64,000 nucleotides of DNA, from the NCBI GenBank assembly GCA_949825045.1, contig OX463813.1, positions 29,664,001 through 29,728,000 of the forward strand. The letters are read 5' to 3'. The position numbers and the translations under genes are program-made. Below, in pieces: positions 30,297 to 41,240 of this stretch. The DNA comes from Argyresthia goedartella (taxonomy: Eukaryota > Arthropoda > Insecta > Lepidoptera > Argyresthiidae). The notes beneath the pieces are model-generated. The model saw only the letters and a list, made by a program, of their open reading frames with translations. It searched no databases and had not been told where the DNA came from. The stretch's first letter is position 1, and every line of letters starts with the position of its first letter.

Positions 30297-32141
30297 GTTT
30301 GTAGAACTGCAAAAACTTTAAACATTAATAGAAAAATTCAAAATTCAAATAATAGAATGAAAACAGTTTGGCAAATAATAAACCGCGAAACTGGCAAAGT
30401 TATACCAAGGGACAATGATTTCTGCCTAAAGATAGGTGATGATGTTGTTAAATCCAGCGCTGATGTTGCTCGAGCTTTTGAAACATTCTTCACCAATGTA
30501 CCCTTACTCACAACAGACCGTCTCAATTCATCTCCATATGAAGCAGAGACTTTATTAAAAAATAACGCTAGCGCCAGTAATGTATATTTAAAATTTCATC
30601 ATGTATATCCCCAGGACATTGTCAAAACGTTTAAATTACTAAACTTAAAAAATACGGAAGACCTGTGGGGTATATCAGTAAAAGTCATTGGTTCAGTAAT
30701 TCTAGTTATAGCCCCACACTTAGCTTATATATTTAATAAATGTGTTGACGATGGGGCTTTCCCAGACCTCATGAAACACAGTAAACTGATACCTCTGTTC
30801 AAGTCGGGAGATAAGGGTGATCCTTCAAATTTCAGACCAATATCTGTTCTTCCAACACTAAGTAAAATATTTGAAAAGATTATACTCAATCAAATGCTCT
30901 CACACTTCAACCGTACAAAACAACTCCATGCCAAACAATACGGTTTCACTAGGGGTAAATCGACTACGGATGCAGGTATTACCCTTATATCTCATATTTA
31001 TTCTGCATGGGAGGCCGCACAGGATGCTATCGGAGTTTTTTGCGACCTGTCGAAGGCGTTTGATTGTGTTGATCATAATACGCTATTGATTAAATTAAAT
31101 CATTACGGAGTTAGAAATAAAGCGTTGGATCTACTAAGATCATACCTAAGCAATAGAATTCAAAAGACAGAAGTTAACGGCGTAAAATCTGATGGATCGG
31201 GTGTTAAAATGGGCGTTCCACAAGGTTCCATATTAGGCCCTTTCTTATTCCTGGTATATATTAATGATCTGCCTTTCATGGTGGAGAAATTAACTGACAT
31301 AGTGTTGTTTGCTGATGATACTTCACTGGTCTTCAAAATTGAAAGACAAAAAGGAGAATTTGATGATGTTAATGGTGTATTGTCTTTAACCTTGAATTGG
31401 TTCACAGTTAATAATTTATTGTTAAACGCTGGTAAAACCAAGTGTATCAAATTCTCACTTCCAAATGTCAGGCAAGTTGAGACCAGTTTGGTGTTAGACA
31501 ACAGCACGTTAGAATTAGTAAATGATACGAAGTTTCTTGGAATAACCATTGATAGCAAATTGCAGTGGGGACCCCACATAGATAAATTGGCTGGTAAATT
31601 AAGTTCTGCGGCTTACGCTGTTAGGAACATCAGACTAAGCACAGATGTGGCTACATCTAGGCTAGTATATTTTAGTTACTTTCATAGTGTGATGTCCTAT
31701 GGTATCTTGTTGTGGGGGAAAGCAGCGGATATTCAAACTATTTTTATTTTACAGAAAAGAGCTATTCGAGCAATTTATAATTTAAAACGAACAGACTCCT
31801 TAAGAGAGCTTTTTAAAGAAATTGACATACTAACAGTAGCTAGTCAATTTATTTTCGAAAATATAATGTATGTACGCAAGAACCTTACAACATTTTCCAA
31901 ACTTAGCGATAGCTGTAATGTTTACCTAAGAAATAATCACAGACTATGTGCGCCCCGTTTTAGACTCGCGAAGGTTAGCAATTCTTTCAAGGGTCAGTGC
32001 ATTCTCTACTACAATAAGATACCTCTGGAGATTTTGAAATTGCCATTTGAGCAATTTAAAAAGCATGTTAAAGCGACTTTGTCGAAAAAGGGATATTACA
32101 ATGTTCAAGATTACTTAAATGACAGGACTGTATGGGGTTAA
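30174..32141 (+). CDS. Reverse transcriptase of LINE D, open frame
   Basis: The open frame has 655 residues, but about the first 41 come from flanking SINE-like sequence, so the RT proper starts near 30297. It contains NFRPISVLPTLSKIFEK near 219, QYGFTRGKSTTDA near 255, motif A CDLSKAFD at 290-297, motif B MGVPQGSILGPFLF near 346, catalytic FADD at 379-382, NWFTVNNLLLN, FLGITIDSKLQWGPH and the C-terminal KKGYYNVQDYL. RT and connector are complete; AP endonuclease and ORF1 are absent through 5' truncation. The catalytic centre is intact. Transcription would have to come from a flanking promoter, and none is evident. Confidence 0.9.
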   Translation: MCYGYMYMYKENIQDKETNIHVNHHTNILILPGFESKTFKLVCRTAKTLNINRKIQNSNNRMKTVWQIINRETGKVIPRDNDFCLKIGDDVVKSSADVARAFETFFTNVPLLTTDRLNSSPYEAETLLKNNASASNVYLKFHHVYPQDIVKTFKLLNLKNTEDLWGISVKVIGSVILVIAPHLAYIFNKCVDDGAFPDLMKHSKLIPLFKSGDKGDPSNFRPISVLPTLSKIFEKIILNQMLSHFNRTKQLHAKQYGFTRGKSTTDAGITLISHIYSAWEAAQDAIGVFCDLSKAFDCVDHNTLLIKLNHYGVRNKALDLLRSYLSNRIQKTEVNGVKSDGSGVKMGVPQGSILGPFLFLVYINDLPFMVEKLTDIVLFADDTSLVFKIERQKGEFDDVNGVLSLTLNWFTVNNLLLNAGKTKCIKFSLPNVRQVETSLVLDNSTLELVNDTKFLGITIDSKLQWGPHIDKLAGKLSSAAYAVRNIRLSTDVATSRLVYFSYFHSVMSYGILLWGKAADIQTIFILQKRAIRAIYNLKRTDSLRELFKEIDILTVASQFIFENIMYVRKNLTTFSKLSDSCNVYLRNNHRLCAPRFRLAKVSNSFKGQCILYYNKIPLEILKLPFEQFKKHVKATLSKKGYYNVQDYLNDRTVWG

Positions 32142-32397
32142 TCTGGCTCAACACAGACCTTGCTGTTAATAATTTTGTAATTATTTATTCCAGCTTATTA
32201 AATAAAAATAAATCATAATTGTATTAGTTAAGCACAACCTATTTTTAAAAGAGATCTAAAAATCAATCTGTGGGAGTTTCTACGCCCTTCTTCTCCCACA
32301 GTGGTCCAATGTAGAGAAGAGGCAAAAAATGACATTTGCTAAGAATATGTAAATATCTACAGTAATAAAGTACTTTTGAGTTTGAGTTTGAGTTTGA
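30297..32397 (+). mobile_element. LINE D, 5'-truncated
   Basis: The unit comprises the RT part of ORF2, the 3' UTR with a hairpin (32268-32301) and a TTGAGT tail (about 32375-32397). The 5' limit is set where RT-linker homology to other LINEs begins. LINE A is a relative; further relatives lie at 44640-45660 and 63430-63690, and a 3' UTR piece at 17665-17802. Confidence 0.8.
32268..32301 (+). other. 3' UTR hairpin of LINE D
   Basis: CTGTGGGAG (32268-32276) pairs with CTCCCACAG (32293-32301). The LINE A equivalent (1842-1875) has one base pair less, a covarying change that favours a real RNA structure. Confidence 0.65.
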
Positions 32398-33428
32398 ATC
32401 CAGGACCGTCAGCTTCGTAGGCAGGTTCACTAAGGTACAGACGTCTAATAAGGCCCACCAGTTAGCAAGGCCCAGGCGCAGAAAACCGACTTCTATACAG
32501 TTGATTTGCGCGAGCTTCAAAGTACGTATGGAATAGACCAATAGGAACGCAGAAACGCAACAGCAGGCAGCGTGGGGCCGCCATCTTGACAATGACGCCC
32601 GGTTGTTCGCCGATGTCGGTCGTGGCCACTGATTACGCTAAATTGTGCGCCCACAAAACGTAAGTAGATTTCGTTTAGAGTGTTTATTTGAACATTATTA
32701 TTTTGATATTTACATAGACATGTGCGATTTCATGTCTATTTATTTCGAAATTGATCGATTGATTGATTGAAAAGCCCAACAAAATTGTTGCTTGGGCCAT
32801 TCAAGACTCGGCTGGGCCTTCCAACCCTACTGCAGTTTAATAAAGCCCGCTAGTTTCTGTAGTGTTAAATTTAACTAACAATGTTTTACTGAGTGTTACA
32901 AAAGTGCTTGATGATGATGATAAATACACTTATAATTACTGATCGGAAATTCAGATGCTTTCGGTCAAGTGAGTTGTACTGAATTTTAAAGGGCCTTGTA
33001 ACCGACCATAGGGGCTTTCTTAAGCGATATCTGTGTAATAAGGCCCAATGTATGAAAATAAAAAATCAAAAAACCTTGACAATTTGACTCTTTTGCTGTC
33101 TTGACTCAATTATAGCATGAATAACAATATTTTGGAATAAAATACTAATATTTTTTCACAAAACACCTAAAAATTCAAAAGCTAGGCTGATTTCCCACAC
33201 AGTGGAAACACGTATTTTTCTAACAACTTATTGATGATTTTAGTTTATGCTTCCTGATATCACAATGTTCATATTTATTCAATTTTTGAGGTCTTTAATG
33301 CATACTTTTACGCCAAACGACTTACAATCGGCACGGGCCTTATTATCGACACCATTTTTAGTAAAGCCCAAAAAAGATGTTTTTAAAAACGTTCAAAAAA
33401 GTAACTTACCGTCGTTATAGCTATAAAA
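32398..33428. other. Spacer with a possible first exon at 32592-32659
   Basis: A CCAAT box (GACCAATAGG near 32536) and GCCGCCATCTTG (32578-32589) precede an ATG at 32592. The 22 codons that follow are open and run into GTAAGT at 32660-32665, a consensus splice donor. No downstream exon is identified, so this is only a candidate 5' end of a host gene. The motif AATAAGGCCCA and its complement recur at 32449, 33037 and 33339. Confidence 0.25.
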
Positions 33429-33832
33429 ACCGGTCAAGTGCGAGTCTAAATCGCGCATGAAGGGTTCCGTACCACCGTTCAATGGAAGCGATGGTGTGGA
33501 GTGAATAGTTTGGATTTTACACAGCAAAATATTGTTTACAAAGTTATTGGTGCGGTTACTTTCACACTCCATGTACGTAACCAGGTGCATCTATAAGTTT
33601 GTATGTGGTATTGAAAGAATTGTTGTATGGGAGCCCCCTTAAATATTTCTTTTATCCTGTTTTTTAGTATTTGTTGTTATAGCGGCAACATAAATACATC
33701 ATCTGTGAAAATTTCAACTGTCTAACTATCACGGTTCGTGAGATACAGCCTGGTGACAGACGGACGGACGGACAGCGGAGTCTTAGTAATAGGGTCCCGT
33801 TTGGAACCCTTCGGGTACGGAACCCTAAAAAG
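33429..33832 (+). repeat. Dispersed repeat R, fullest copy
   Basis: It starts ACCGGTCAAGTGCGAGTC, has GAAGGGTTCCGTACCACC, then TCACGGTTCGTGAGATACAG, GACGGACGGACGGACAGCGG and ends GGGTACGGAACCCTAAAAAG. It is non-coding. The inverse copy at 43693-44072 covers the same 400 bases. Confidence 0.8.
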
Positions 33833-35149
33833 TACATTTATTTGGATTTTGAAATAATCATAACTTTCATTGTAAACCTTTTTTTCCTTGAGGGTGGTTA
33901 AATAACGCTTTTATTTCAATTTGTAAAAAAGTGGGCCTTACCATATGACTTGATTACTCGCTAGGCTAAACCGGTTGGTGCATTGGCGAAAGTCTGCAAC
34001 AGAGTTGCGAATACTCTTTAGATCGGACGAGTTACAGTGAATCGTAACAGCAAGGAAAGTATGGTGAGAAATCATTTGACGTGACGCAGGAAAATGTAGA
34101 CAGACAAAATCGACGCTGAATAAGAAGAGAAAGAAAGTCTCTCCAGTCACAAAAAAATACGATTTGACGCCGCTGCAACTCGAAACCATATTTATGGATA
34201 TTACACACACAAAAGTAGAATCACCAACGCTGAGAAAATTAGTTGTGTCGCTTAAAGTCGCAGATTAATAATTTCTCATGCTGGGACGTCATCAGGTTTT
34301 ATATCCTATTGTCTACTGGCACTCAAATATTTAAAGACACTAAGAAATTTATTTTGAAAATATTACGGAGTGGTTTTTTATTATTCTCGACAATTTGAAT
34401 GACAAAGCCGCATGTCATCGTGATGAGCAACACACCACACCACTCGGTACAAAAAGATAAATCGCTAACCTCGAGCAACCGGAAATTACGTAAAAGAAAC
34501 ACACAACAAGACGAAGCTGAAGAATGAGTTACTGTGATTGGTTGGCATACATTAAACCCCGAATTCCAACAAACATCTTAGTTGAAATCATTAAGACAAT
34601 GGGCCAAAGTGCATCATGTAGCATGTATATAATGAAAGTGCTTGTTGCTAATATCTCTTATAGTTCCGTTAAAAAATCTGAAATGCTTGGTTAAAAACAG
34701 ATTCAGGAAAATAGGCGAAAATTACTTATCTCCAAAACTAATGATCCTAAAATTTTAAAGAAAAATATATAGGGGGCAAATCAAAAAAAGAACTGTGTCG
34801 TGTGCCTTGTCAAATGAAAAGGCTTGTTGCGAGTATGTTAATTTTATAAACCAGATCTGCTTAGCTAAAAAATATAAGAAATTTGGCAGCAATTGGTAAC
34901 AAAAAAAATACTTCTCTAAATGAAGTAAAGTACATATACTCGTAGGATCCCTAGTATTAGTGGGTAAATGATCATTTCACAAAATGTCGACCAACAGTCA
35001 GAGACAGACAAACTAGTCTGCTATTGCTATAGGTATAGCTCGGTTCTTTACTATTTCGATGCGTAATTATAAATAATTATAAAACGTAAGAAACTGACAA
35101 GTCATCAGAGTCGTAAATTTATGACAGACGAGTCTTCAGCTGTGGCTCA
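33833..35149. other. Unassigned AT-rich spacer
   Basis: I found no gene, RNA or repeat of known type. Confidence 0.5.
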
Positions 35150-35400
35150 TAAAAAGCAATTCAAATTTTGTTGCCTTTTTAATAATTTTATCTACACTCG
35201 TATCATAAACCCTCTTTACTGCGTACAAAAACCGCACGTTACGATCAGCATAATGTTAAACTACTTGGTATAAACTCATTTCTTATCTGAAAAATTACAC
35301 ATTATGACCATAATGTGTAGTTTTTCTACATATTATGACGTTGAAATTTCGACCGCCGACGCCCGCCCGCGTGCCGCCCCACTTTGTTTGTGAAGTTGGT
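35150..35400 (-). mobile_element. Fragment of DNA transposon F
   Basis: This is the reverse complement of 41560-41790 in transposon F: ATCATAAACCCTCTTTACTG, GCATAATGTTAAACTACTTGG, ATTATGACCATAATGTGTAG, CGACGCCCGCC and the TTGTGAAGTTGG block all occur in order. It represents only the part next to the right terminal repeat. Confidence 0.75.
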
Positions 35401-35784
35401 ACTACTGAACAAGCTAAACAAGTGCAAAGGAAATATCCTGAACACATTAAAGAGAGCTTGTAAAGATCCCCCCCTTTATGTTTTATATTTTAACCTATAC
35501 TTAACAAAACGCTTTTAAGCATATGTTAATTGCAGAAATATTCAATAGTAATATTTCTCAGGGTAATGGCCAAATGTGATAAAAATTTGTTTAAAAAGAT
35601 TTGGAAAAATCCTTAAACGAGGCAAACATCGAATAATTATAAGCTTAAGAAGGTAGTTACTGTTCCCTAAATCTAGATTCTGTCGCTTTTGACATAAAAA
35701 AATGGGGGAAGGGGGGAGTGGAAGATGCCCCAAACCTCGCATCTACCTGTGAATTCCAACCAGCGATGCTAAGTGAAAGATCTC

Positions 35785-36093
35785 GCATCTAGATTAATAT
35801 CTGACGACCCGAATGGCCGAGTCGTTAGTGACCCTGCTTACGAAGCCAAGGGTCCCGGGTTCGAGTCCCGGTGGGGGCAAATACTTGTTGATGAGAACAG
35901 ATGTTTGTACCCTAGTCATGGTTGTTTATCTATCTATGTGTAATATTTATCTATATAAGTATGTGTATCGTTGTCTAGTACCCAAGATACAGGGAATCCT
36001 AGTTTGGGGCTAGATCAATATGTGTAAATAGTGTCCAAGGTATTATTTTAATTAATTTTATTTTTATTTTTAATCTAGTTGCGAGATCTGTTG
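35785..36093. other. Inverted-repeat arms around a SINE
   Basis: AGATCTCGCATCTAGATT (about 35778-35795) and AATCTAGTTGCGAGATCT (about 36075-36092) are complements with one mismatch. GAATTCC occurs outside both arms. The SINE-c copy lies exactly in the loop, so it was probably inserted in the centre of a foldback element. Confidence 0.5.
35807..36060 (+). mobile_element. SINE-c copy
   Basis: The tRNA-like head starts GACCCGAATGGCCGAGTCG (A-box region) and has the perfect B box GGTTCGAGTCC at 35859-35869, then CGGTGGGGGCAAATA. The body has GTTTGTACCCTAGT, and the 3' domain CTAGTACCCAAGATACAGGG with ATCCTAGTTTGGGGCTAG is shared with LINE C. The tail is a TTTTATT-type AT run. A second copy lies at 39111-39310. 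Confidence 0.8.
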
Positions 36094-37901
36094 AATTCCC
36101 TTTAATGAGGAGTAAGGATTTCCTTAAGCTTGGCACAGGATGCTACAATAGGGCCTAACGGACTCTAAGTGACGCATGTACTTATGTCAAATGACAAACT
36201 TGGAGCTATTTTGATATTCCCTACGGATGTGATTCCTCGACCGAATGCAAATCGTATTAATTCGTTAGCATTCCCGCAGTATGAAACTGTGACAACGCCA
36301 CGTGACTCGGAAGTATTCGCGGTCAACTGTCTCACTCAGACAACCACGAGAACCGGCCAGCAATAATTTAATTCGCGGGGTTTGGAAGACATATTCCCAT
36401 CCTTTCTTACATAACGGCGTGACCTACTCCCTTGCCATCGGGCACCACTACTACTCGCCATGACAATATGTACATCCCCTACCCTGTAAGACTTTTCAGG
36501 CAATCACACCACCTACAAAGGGGCAGATCCCTATTATTCGCCCAAGTTTGCAATATGACACAATCACCACATCACACAAGAGGATAAATTACAATTCAAT
36601 ATACAGTACAAATAGCCAACAGGCACTCCGGCTACCAGGTAGTGAAGTTTTAATCAACACCAAACCGACAGCATAATTCTTATCTGTAATAAATAACAAT
36701 CAAAAATAGCTTCAATTGAAGCAGGCTAAATAAATTAAGTATATGTAGGTTTTTAAGAACGCTAATGCTGTCATTCTGTCTGTCATTCGTAAGAATTTGG
36801 TATAGTTAAAAAACTTTACGGAAGGTGGAGAAAAATGTAACCAGAGTAGTTCTATAAAACGTAAATAAATACAAGTGCCAAGTAGATTAACGCAATACTA
36901 CTAAGTGTTACCTGTGTTACCTAATTTTACAGAAATTTAGAACACAAAGGAAGGGAAATAAACTAATCCGTCAGTTTGATTATTACAGGATGAGCTAACT
37001 GACAAAGAACTCAACTGTAATTTTAGTTCAGGATATAAGGATGGGGAATGCCTACCTAAGCGGCTAGCCGACGACAGATCTACCTTAATCAGTTTTGAAA
37101 ACCCAGTAACACGCATCTCATGTCGACGCAGCTATTTAAATAGGCGAACGACAGTGCTACGCATTATGGATTATCATTACACGCTTTGTACCTACATAAC
37201 ATTTTCCGTTTATTATTCAGATAAGTATAATGAGGAGTCCGAGTCGAGATAATTAACTCATAGTTCCAGTAACAATTATATACGCCCCTACTAAAACCGA
37301 ATCCTCTACTATATTGACACTGCCTTGTGGTGTACAGTTAAAAACGACAAGCAACGACAATATTGACAATACTCGGTACCGGTATTTAAAGTTAAGAGCA
37401 ATCAATAAATTAGGTTAAGTAAACTGTGCATCAAACCAGACAGGAATTCCCGGCGCGCTGAGATGCCGCGCGAAAGCAGGTCAAAGCTCACCCGATCAGC
37501 CGGCTGATGGTCAGGTACCGCCGCGCGTTGCTAAGCCAACAAGCGCGAGCGCAGCCCCTGGAAATGTCTGCCCGATACGAAATGAGTGATACGTAATAGC
37601 AAATAGTTTTAAGCAAGTTCACGTCGCGAACCCGAATCTTCCAAATTACGCGTAACACAAAGATAGATATATAAAGAACAGTAAAATATAAATCACAGCA
37701 AGTACAAACAAGATTAGGCACACGTCACCGGATTGTAATAAATACTTGACAAAGTGGGCTTAGGCCTATTCCTCTGTCAACCACGAGAGCTTGTTAAACC
37801 TAATAGACTTTAACATTCTAGAGCTGAATCAGATCAATAAATATGATTCAAAACGGCGAAGAAATGCGTCTTGCATATCTTAAAATAAATTTAAAAGCGT
37901 T
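36061..37901. other. Unassigned spacer
   Basis: I see no firm gene. A minus-strand frame at 37488-37721 ends next to a GTGAGC donor-like sequence, but its protein resembles nothing I know. Short direct repeats are absent. Confidence 0.4.
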
Positions 37902-38390
37902 GATAAATTTACTAACTATAACAATTGAATTTTACTCAGTGATCTGGATTCGAACCAGATTAATTATAATTCTCCGTGGTCTAATGGGCCTCACGCTTGC
38001 CTCTCAAATAGAAGATGCAGGTTCGACTCCGATGTACGACATACTAGCCCCTTAATGATAAATTTATTAACTATAACTACTGGATGATAATCATCAGTTC
38101 TCTGGATTCGAATCAGATTTATTATAAAGAGCTCCGCCCACGCTTGCCTCTCACACAGAAGTTGCAGGTTCGACTCCCGACCATGTACCAATGCGACAAT
38201 CAATCCATTTTAAGTACATTATACGGACGTTCTAACGGTGATGGAAAACATCGTGAGGAAACCTTTACTACTCCATAGCTGCGGCGATGGGCTAATTGTT
38301 AGCCAAGGCGGAGCATGAAATAACTGGCTCAAAATGGGCACGGTTGTGCCCCTACCACCCCGCATGGGAAAAGGCGTGACGCTATGTAAT
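37902..38390 (+). mobile_element. Dimeric SINE-a with two tRNA-like heads
   Basis: Two head units of about 155 bases start at 37902 and 38057 with GATAAATTTA and TAACTATAAC. Each has a GGATTCGAA box and a CACGCTTGCCTCTCA stretch, and ends in a B box GGTTCGACTCC (38021-38031 and 38167-38177). The second head continues into the SINE-a body: ACGGTGATGGAAAACATCGTG, CTGCGGCGATGGGCTA and CATGGGAAAAGGCGTGACGC. This is the plus-strand partner of 8752-9010. Confidence 0.75.
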
Positions 38391-38419
38391 TATAATTCTC
38401 CACATCTTTGAAATGTAAC

Positions 38420-38720
38420 AAAATAAAATAGACTTACCACATTGTGCTATCCTACACTCGACAGCCGATGCTTACCACGTGTACCTTTACTCACCACTCG
38501 GCCAAGGCCTTTTGACGCCGCAGTCTCGCCTCTCGCGCCCGGCACCAGAAAACTCCCGCACTTCCTGTTCTTCCGCTTGATGAAGTCCTCCTCGCTGTCG
38601 ACTCCCCTGTTCCGTGTCTAAACCCGGTCTCCCTCCTCTGTCAGACTCTCAAATTTCCGGCCTTACGGCGTAGGCGCAGCCCTACCTACTCTACTACCTA
38701 CCCTTCCAGTCTCGACCAAT
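38420..38720 (-). other. GC-rich block with exon-like composition
   Basis: On the minus strand one frame is open over about 60 codons (acidic DSEEDF then basic KRKNRK residues, near 38595), and three donor-like sites follow (GTGAGT, GTAAGC, GTAAGT between 38490 and 38435). The base composition contrasts with both flanks. I do not recognise the protein; it could be a host exon or a fragment of a transposon ORF1. Confidence 0.25.
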
Positions 38721-39110
38721 CACATCGCCAAATCTCATTCAAGACTACGCCCCTATGTCATCTCATTGGCCCATATACTCATGGTGCTATCAGGATTATT
38801 ATTTTAACAAGCATAATAGTTAGCCTATTTAGTTCTTTCCATGCCTAGATCCACCCCAAGAAATAGAACGATACTGACGATACTGATACATAAAACTTTT
38901 CGCCACCGCCTATAAGATGTTGTTGATATTAGGTTTTCGCTATATACTTTATTTGGTTCTTTACGTCACACACTTGCCCAAAGTGGGTGATAAAATAATT
39001 AGCAACCAAGATTAAATATATCAGGATCTCATTTTAGTATGTTACCTAAAAACAATGATTCAGTGAATGACTATGAGCCTAATATAACCTATCAGAGCTC
39101 AATTAATTTC

Positions 39111-39310
39111 AACGACCCGAATGGCCGAGTCGGCAGTGCCCTACCTACGAAGCTAAGGGTCCCAGGTTCGAGTCTCGGTGGGGGCAAATATTTGTTTGAT
39201 GAAAATGGATGTTTGTACCCTAGTGATGGCTGCTTATCTATCATCAGGGAATCCCAGTTTGGGCCAGATCAATGTGTGAAAATAGTGCCCATGGTACCAT
39301 TATTAATATT
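39111..39310 (+). mobile_element. SINE-c copy
   Basis: The head is GACCCGAATGGCCGAGTCGG with the B box GGTTCGAGTCT, one base off consensus, then CGGTGGGGGCAAATA. The body and 3' domain follow 35807-36060 with an internal deletion (the CTAGTACCC part is lost). An ATTATTAT tail follows. Confidence 0.75.
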
Positions 39311-39420
39311 ATTATTAATTTCAAAGATGTCATACGGCATTCATTCAGTGGGGTTCCAACAATGGCTTTATTTAGACAATAACGTCTTATAGTAGTTTAT
39401 GTGACTGCTGCATAATGGAG

Positions 39421-39502
39421 GGCATTAAAACTCGAGAGTGGGTTTATGAAACGAGCCAAAGGCGAGTTTCATAATAATATCACTCGAGAGTTTTAATGCC
39501 TA
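39421..39502. repeat. Subterminal hairpin of transposon F, left
   Basis: The outer arms are GGCATTAAAACTCGAGAGTG and CACTCGAGAGTTTTAATGCC, and the inner arms ATGAAACGAGCC and GGCGAGTTTCAT. The same hairpin occurs in the right terminal repeat near 42265-42350. Confidence 0.75.
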
Positions 39503-40192
39503 ATTATGTACAGTTTCATACACTAGTTTATCTACACACATATCATAAGCTCTCTTTGATGTGTACAGGAACCGCATGTTTGACCGGCATTGTGGCTCTG
39601 CAATTGTTTAACTTGTTCTGTAGTACCAACTTCTCGCAGGCGGGCGTCGGCGTTCGAAATTTGAATGTCAGTACAGATGTAGTGAATAATCCTTTCCTAT
39701 TGGCAAAACTCGGAACAACGATAACACCCGAATGGTGCCGATGTGTCTATGAATTACTGTATTATTAAATTACGTGTACGTATCAAATAAATCGCATACT
39801 TTATTTATCAATGTCAAATGTCAAATTGCCCGTTTGACGTATATTACACTGAGATGTTAAAACCACCACGATTCTATCATATAAAGAATTCGTTAGGTAA
39901 ACAAAAATATAACTAGTTACTGAGGACGTTTTATTTCAATAAAACGCACTGATATAAACCAAATTCCGGTTGGGATGATCTAATGATTCTATAAGGATTG
40001 CAACCCCAAAAGTCTAACTAAAAGTCAAAACTACAGTAGGATTTTGCAGACCTTTTTTATAACAATACATTTTTGTAAATAATTAAAAATACTATGACAT
40101 AACAAAAAAGACACCTCAACATAAAACAAAACAAACCAGCAGAGAAATTAATATAAATAAATATGATTTTCTGATTGGATGAACGACTTCGA

Positions 40193-41240
40193 TTATGACA
40201 GCGGGATAAGAGGAGGAGGAGCAGGGTGGATAGTGTGATGCGAAACAATACTTCCAACTTCCATATCACAGTCAGAATCAGAACTATTTTCTGGTGTATC
40301 ATCGTCAGAGTTTTCATGAACGGTGATTACAAAACTAGCCATATAATTTTCCAACTCAGGTTCGTGTTTTCGGTACTCGTTTTCACATTTGATGGCGTGG
40401 TCACATACTTTGGCCCAAACATCGGAACCAATCATATTAACCATTTCCTGTACCAATTGTTTCACAGTAGGTAGTCATATTCATACTGATGTTTCTTTTG
40501 GATACGTATCCCTTTATTTGAGACCATATGTTTTCAATCGGATTGAAATCAGGATGATATGGTGGCAATCTTAGTACGCTGTGTCCATTCAGTATAGTCC
40601 ATAGAGTATTCTACAAAGTCTTGTTTGTATTAATTTTACCTGCCAAATGTGAGGTATGGATGTATGTTTCATCCATATAAACAATCTCTCTCCCTTGCAA
40701 TCTGTACTTTTTTATCGCGGCTAAAATCTTTACTCTTTTTAAACGAACATCATTTTTCTCGATAAGTAATTTTCTGTTGTTTTCAACTTTTTTATACCGA
40801 AATCCCATTTTTCTAAGAATTTTTCTTAGCGTAAAGTCACATCCCTTAAAATGTATGGCTTCGGATAACTTGGACTTCAGGGCTTTAATTGTAGGTACTT
40901 GTTTGTATATCAAATTGAAATTATACACTAATCGGCGTATAACGTTGTAGTCAAAATCGTCAAGACCTAGACAAAATAATTTATTTGGTCTACCCAACTT
41001 TGCCGACTTCGGACTATTGGAGGTAGATTGATTTATGTATTCTTTTTGCAATATTTTATTTACTGTTCATTGAGAAATTCCACTGGCCTCCGAAACTCGT
41101 TTTTGGACATTACAAAAGTAAGCAGTATACTTGGTATGTCTGAATTTATCATTTTCAGTTAAGAAATATAAATAAATATTGAAAATAACTTCGCAGGCTT
41201 GCCGATCTAAACGTTTCCCTTTTCTTAGTGCTTTCGTCAT
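40193..41240 (-). pseudogene. DDE transposase of transposon F, decayed
   Basis: The frame starts at 41240 with a basic helix-turn-helix-like region and meets TGA at 41067-41069. It continues through a long central frame (40611-41051) with a GRPNKLF hinge and the first catalytic Asp in VYMDETYIH. After a TAG at 40611-40613 the frame resumes with LRLPPYHPDFNPIENIW, the third catalytic motif (HPDFNPIE). The segment that should hold the second Asp is missing, so a central deletion has occurred. An acidic C-terminal tail ends at 40193. The motifs fit DDE_3-type transposases of the IS630/Tc1/mariner clan; the precise family is not known to me. Confidence 0.75.

Noticed and set aside
37488..37721. 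Minus-strand frame followed by a GTGAGC donor-like site as a host exon
   Set aside because: There is no acceptor, no recognisable protein and no supporting promoter. A single donor-like hexamer is expected by chance.
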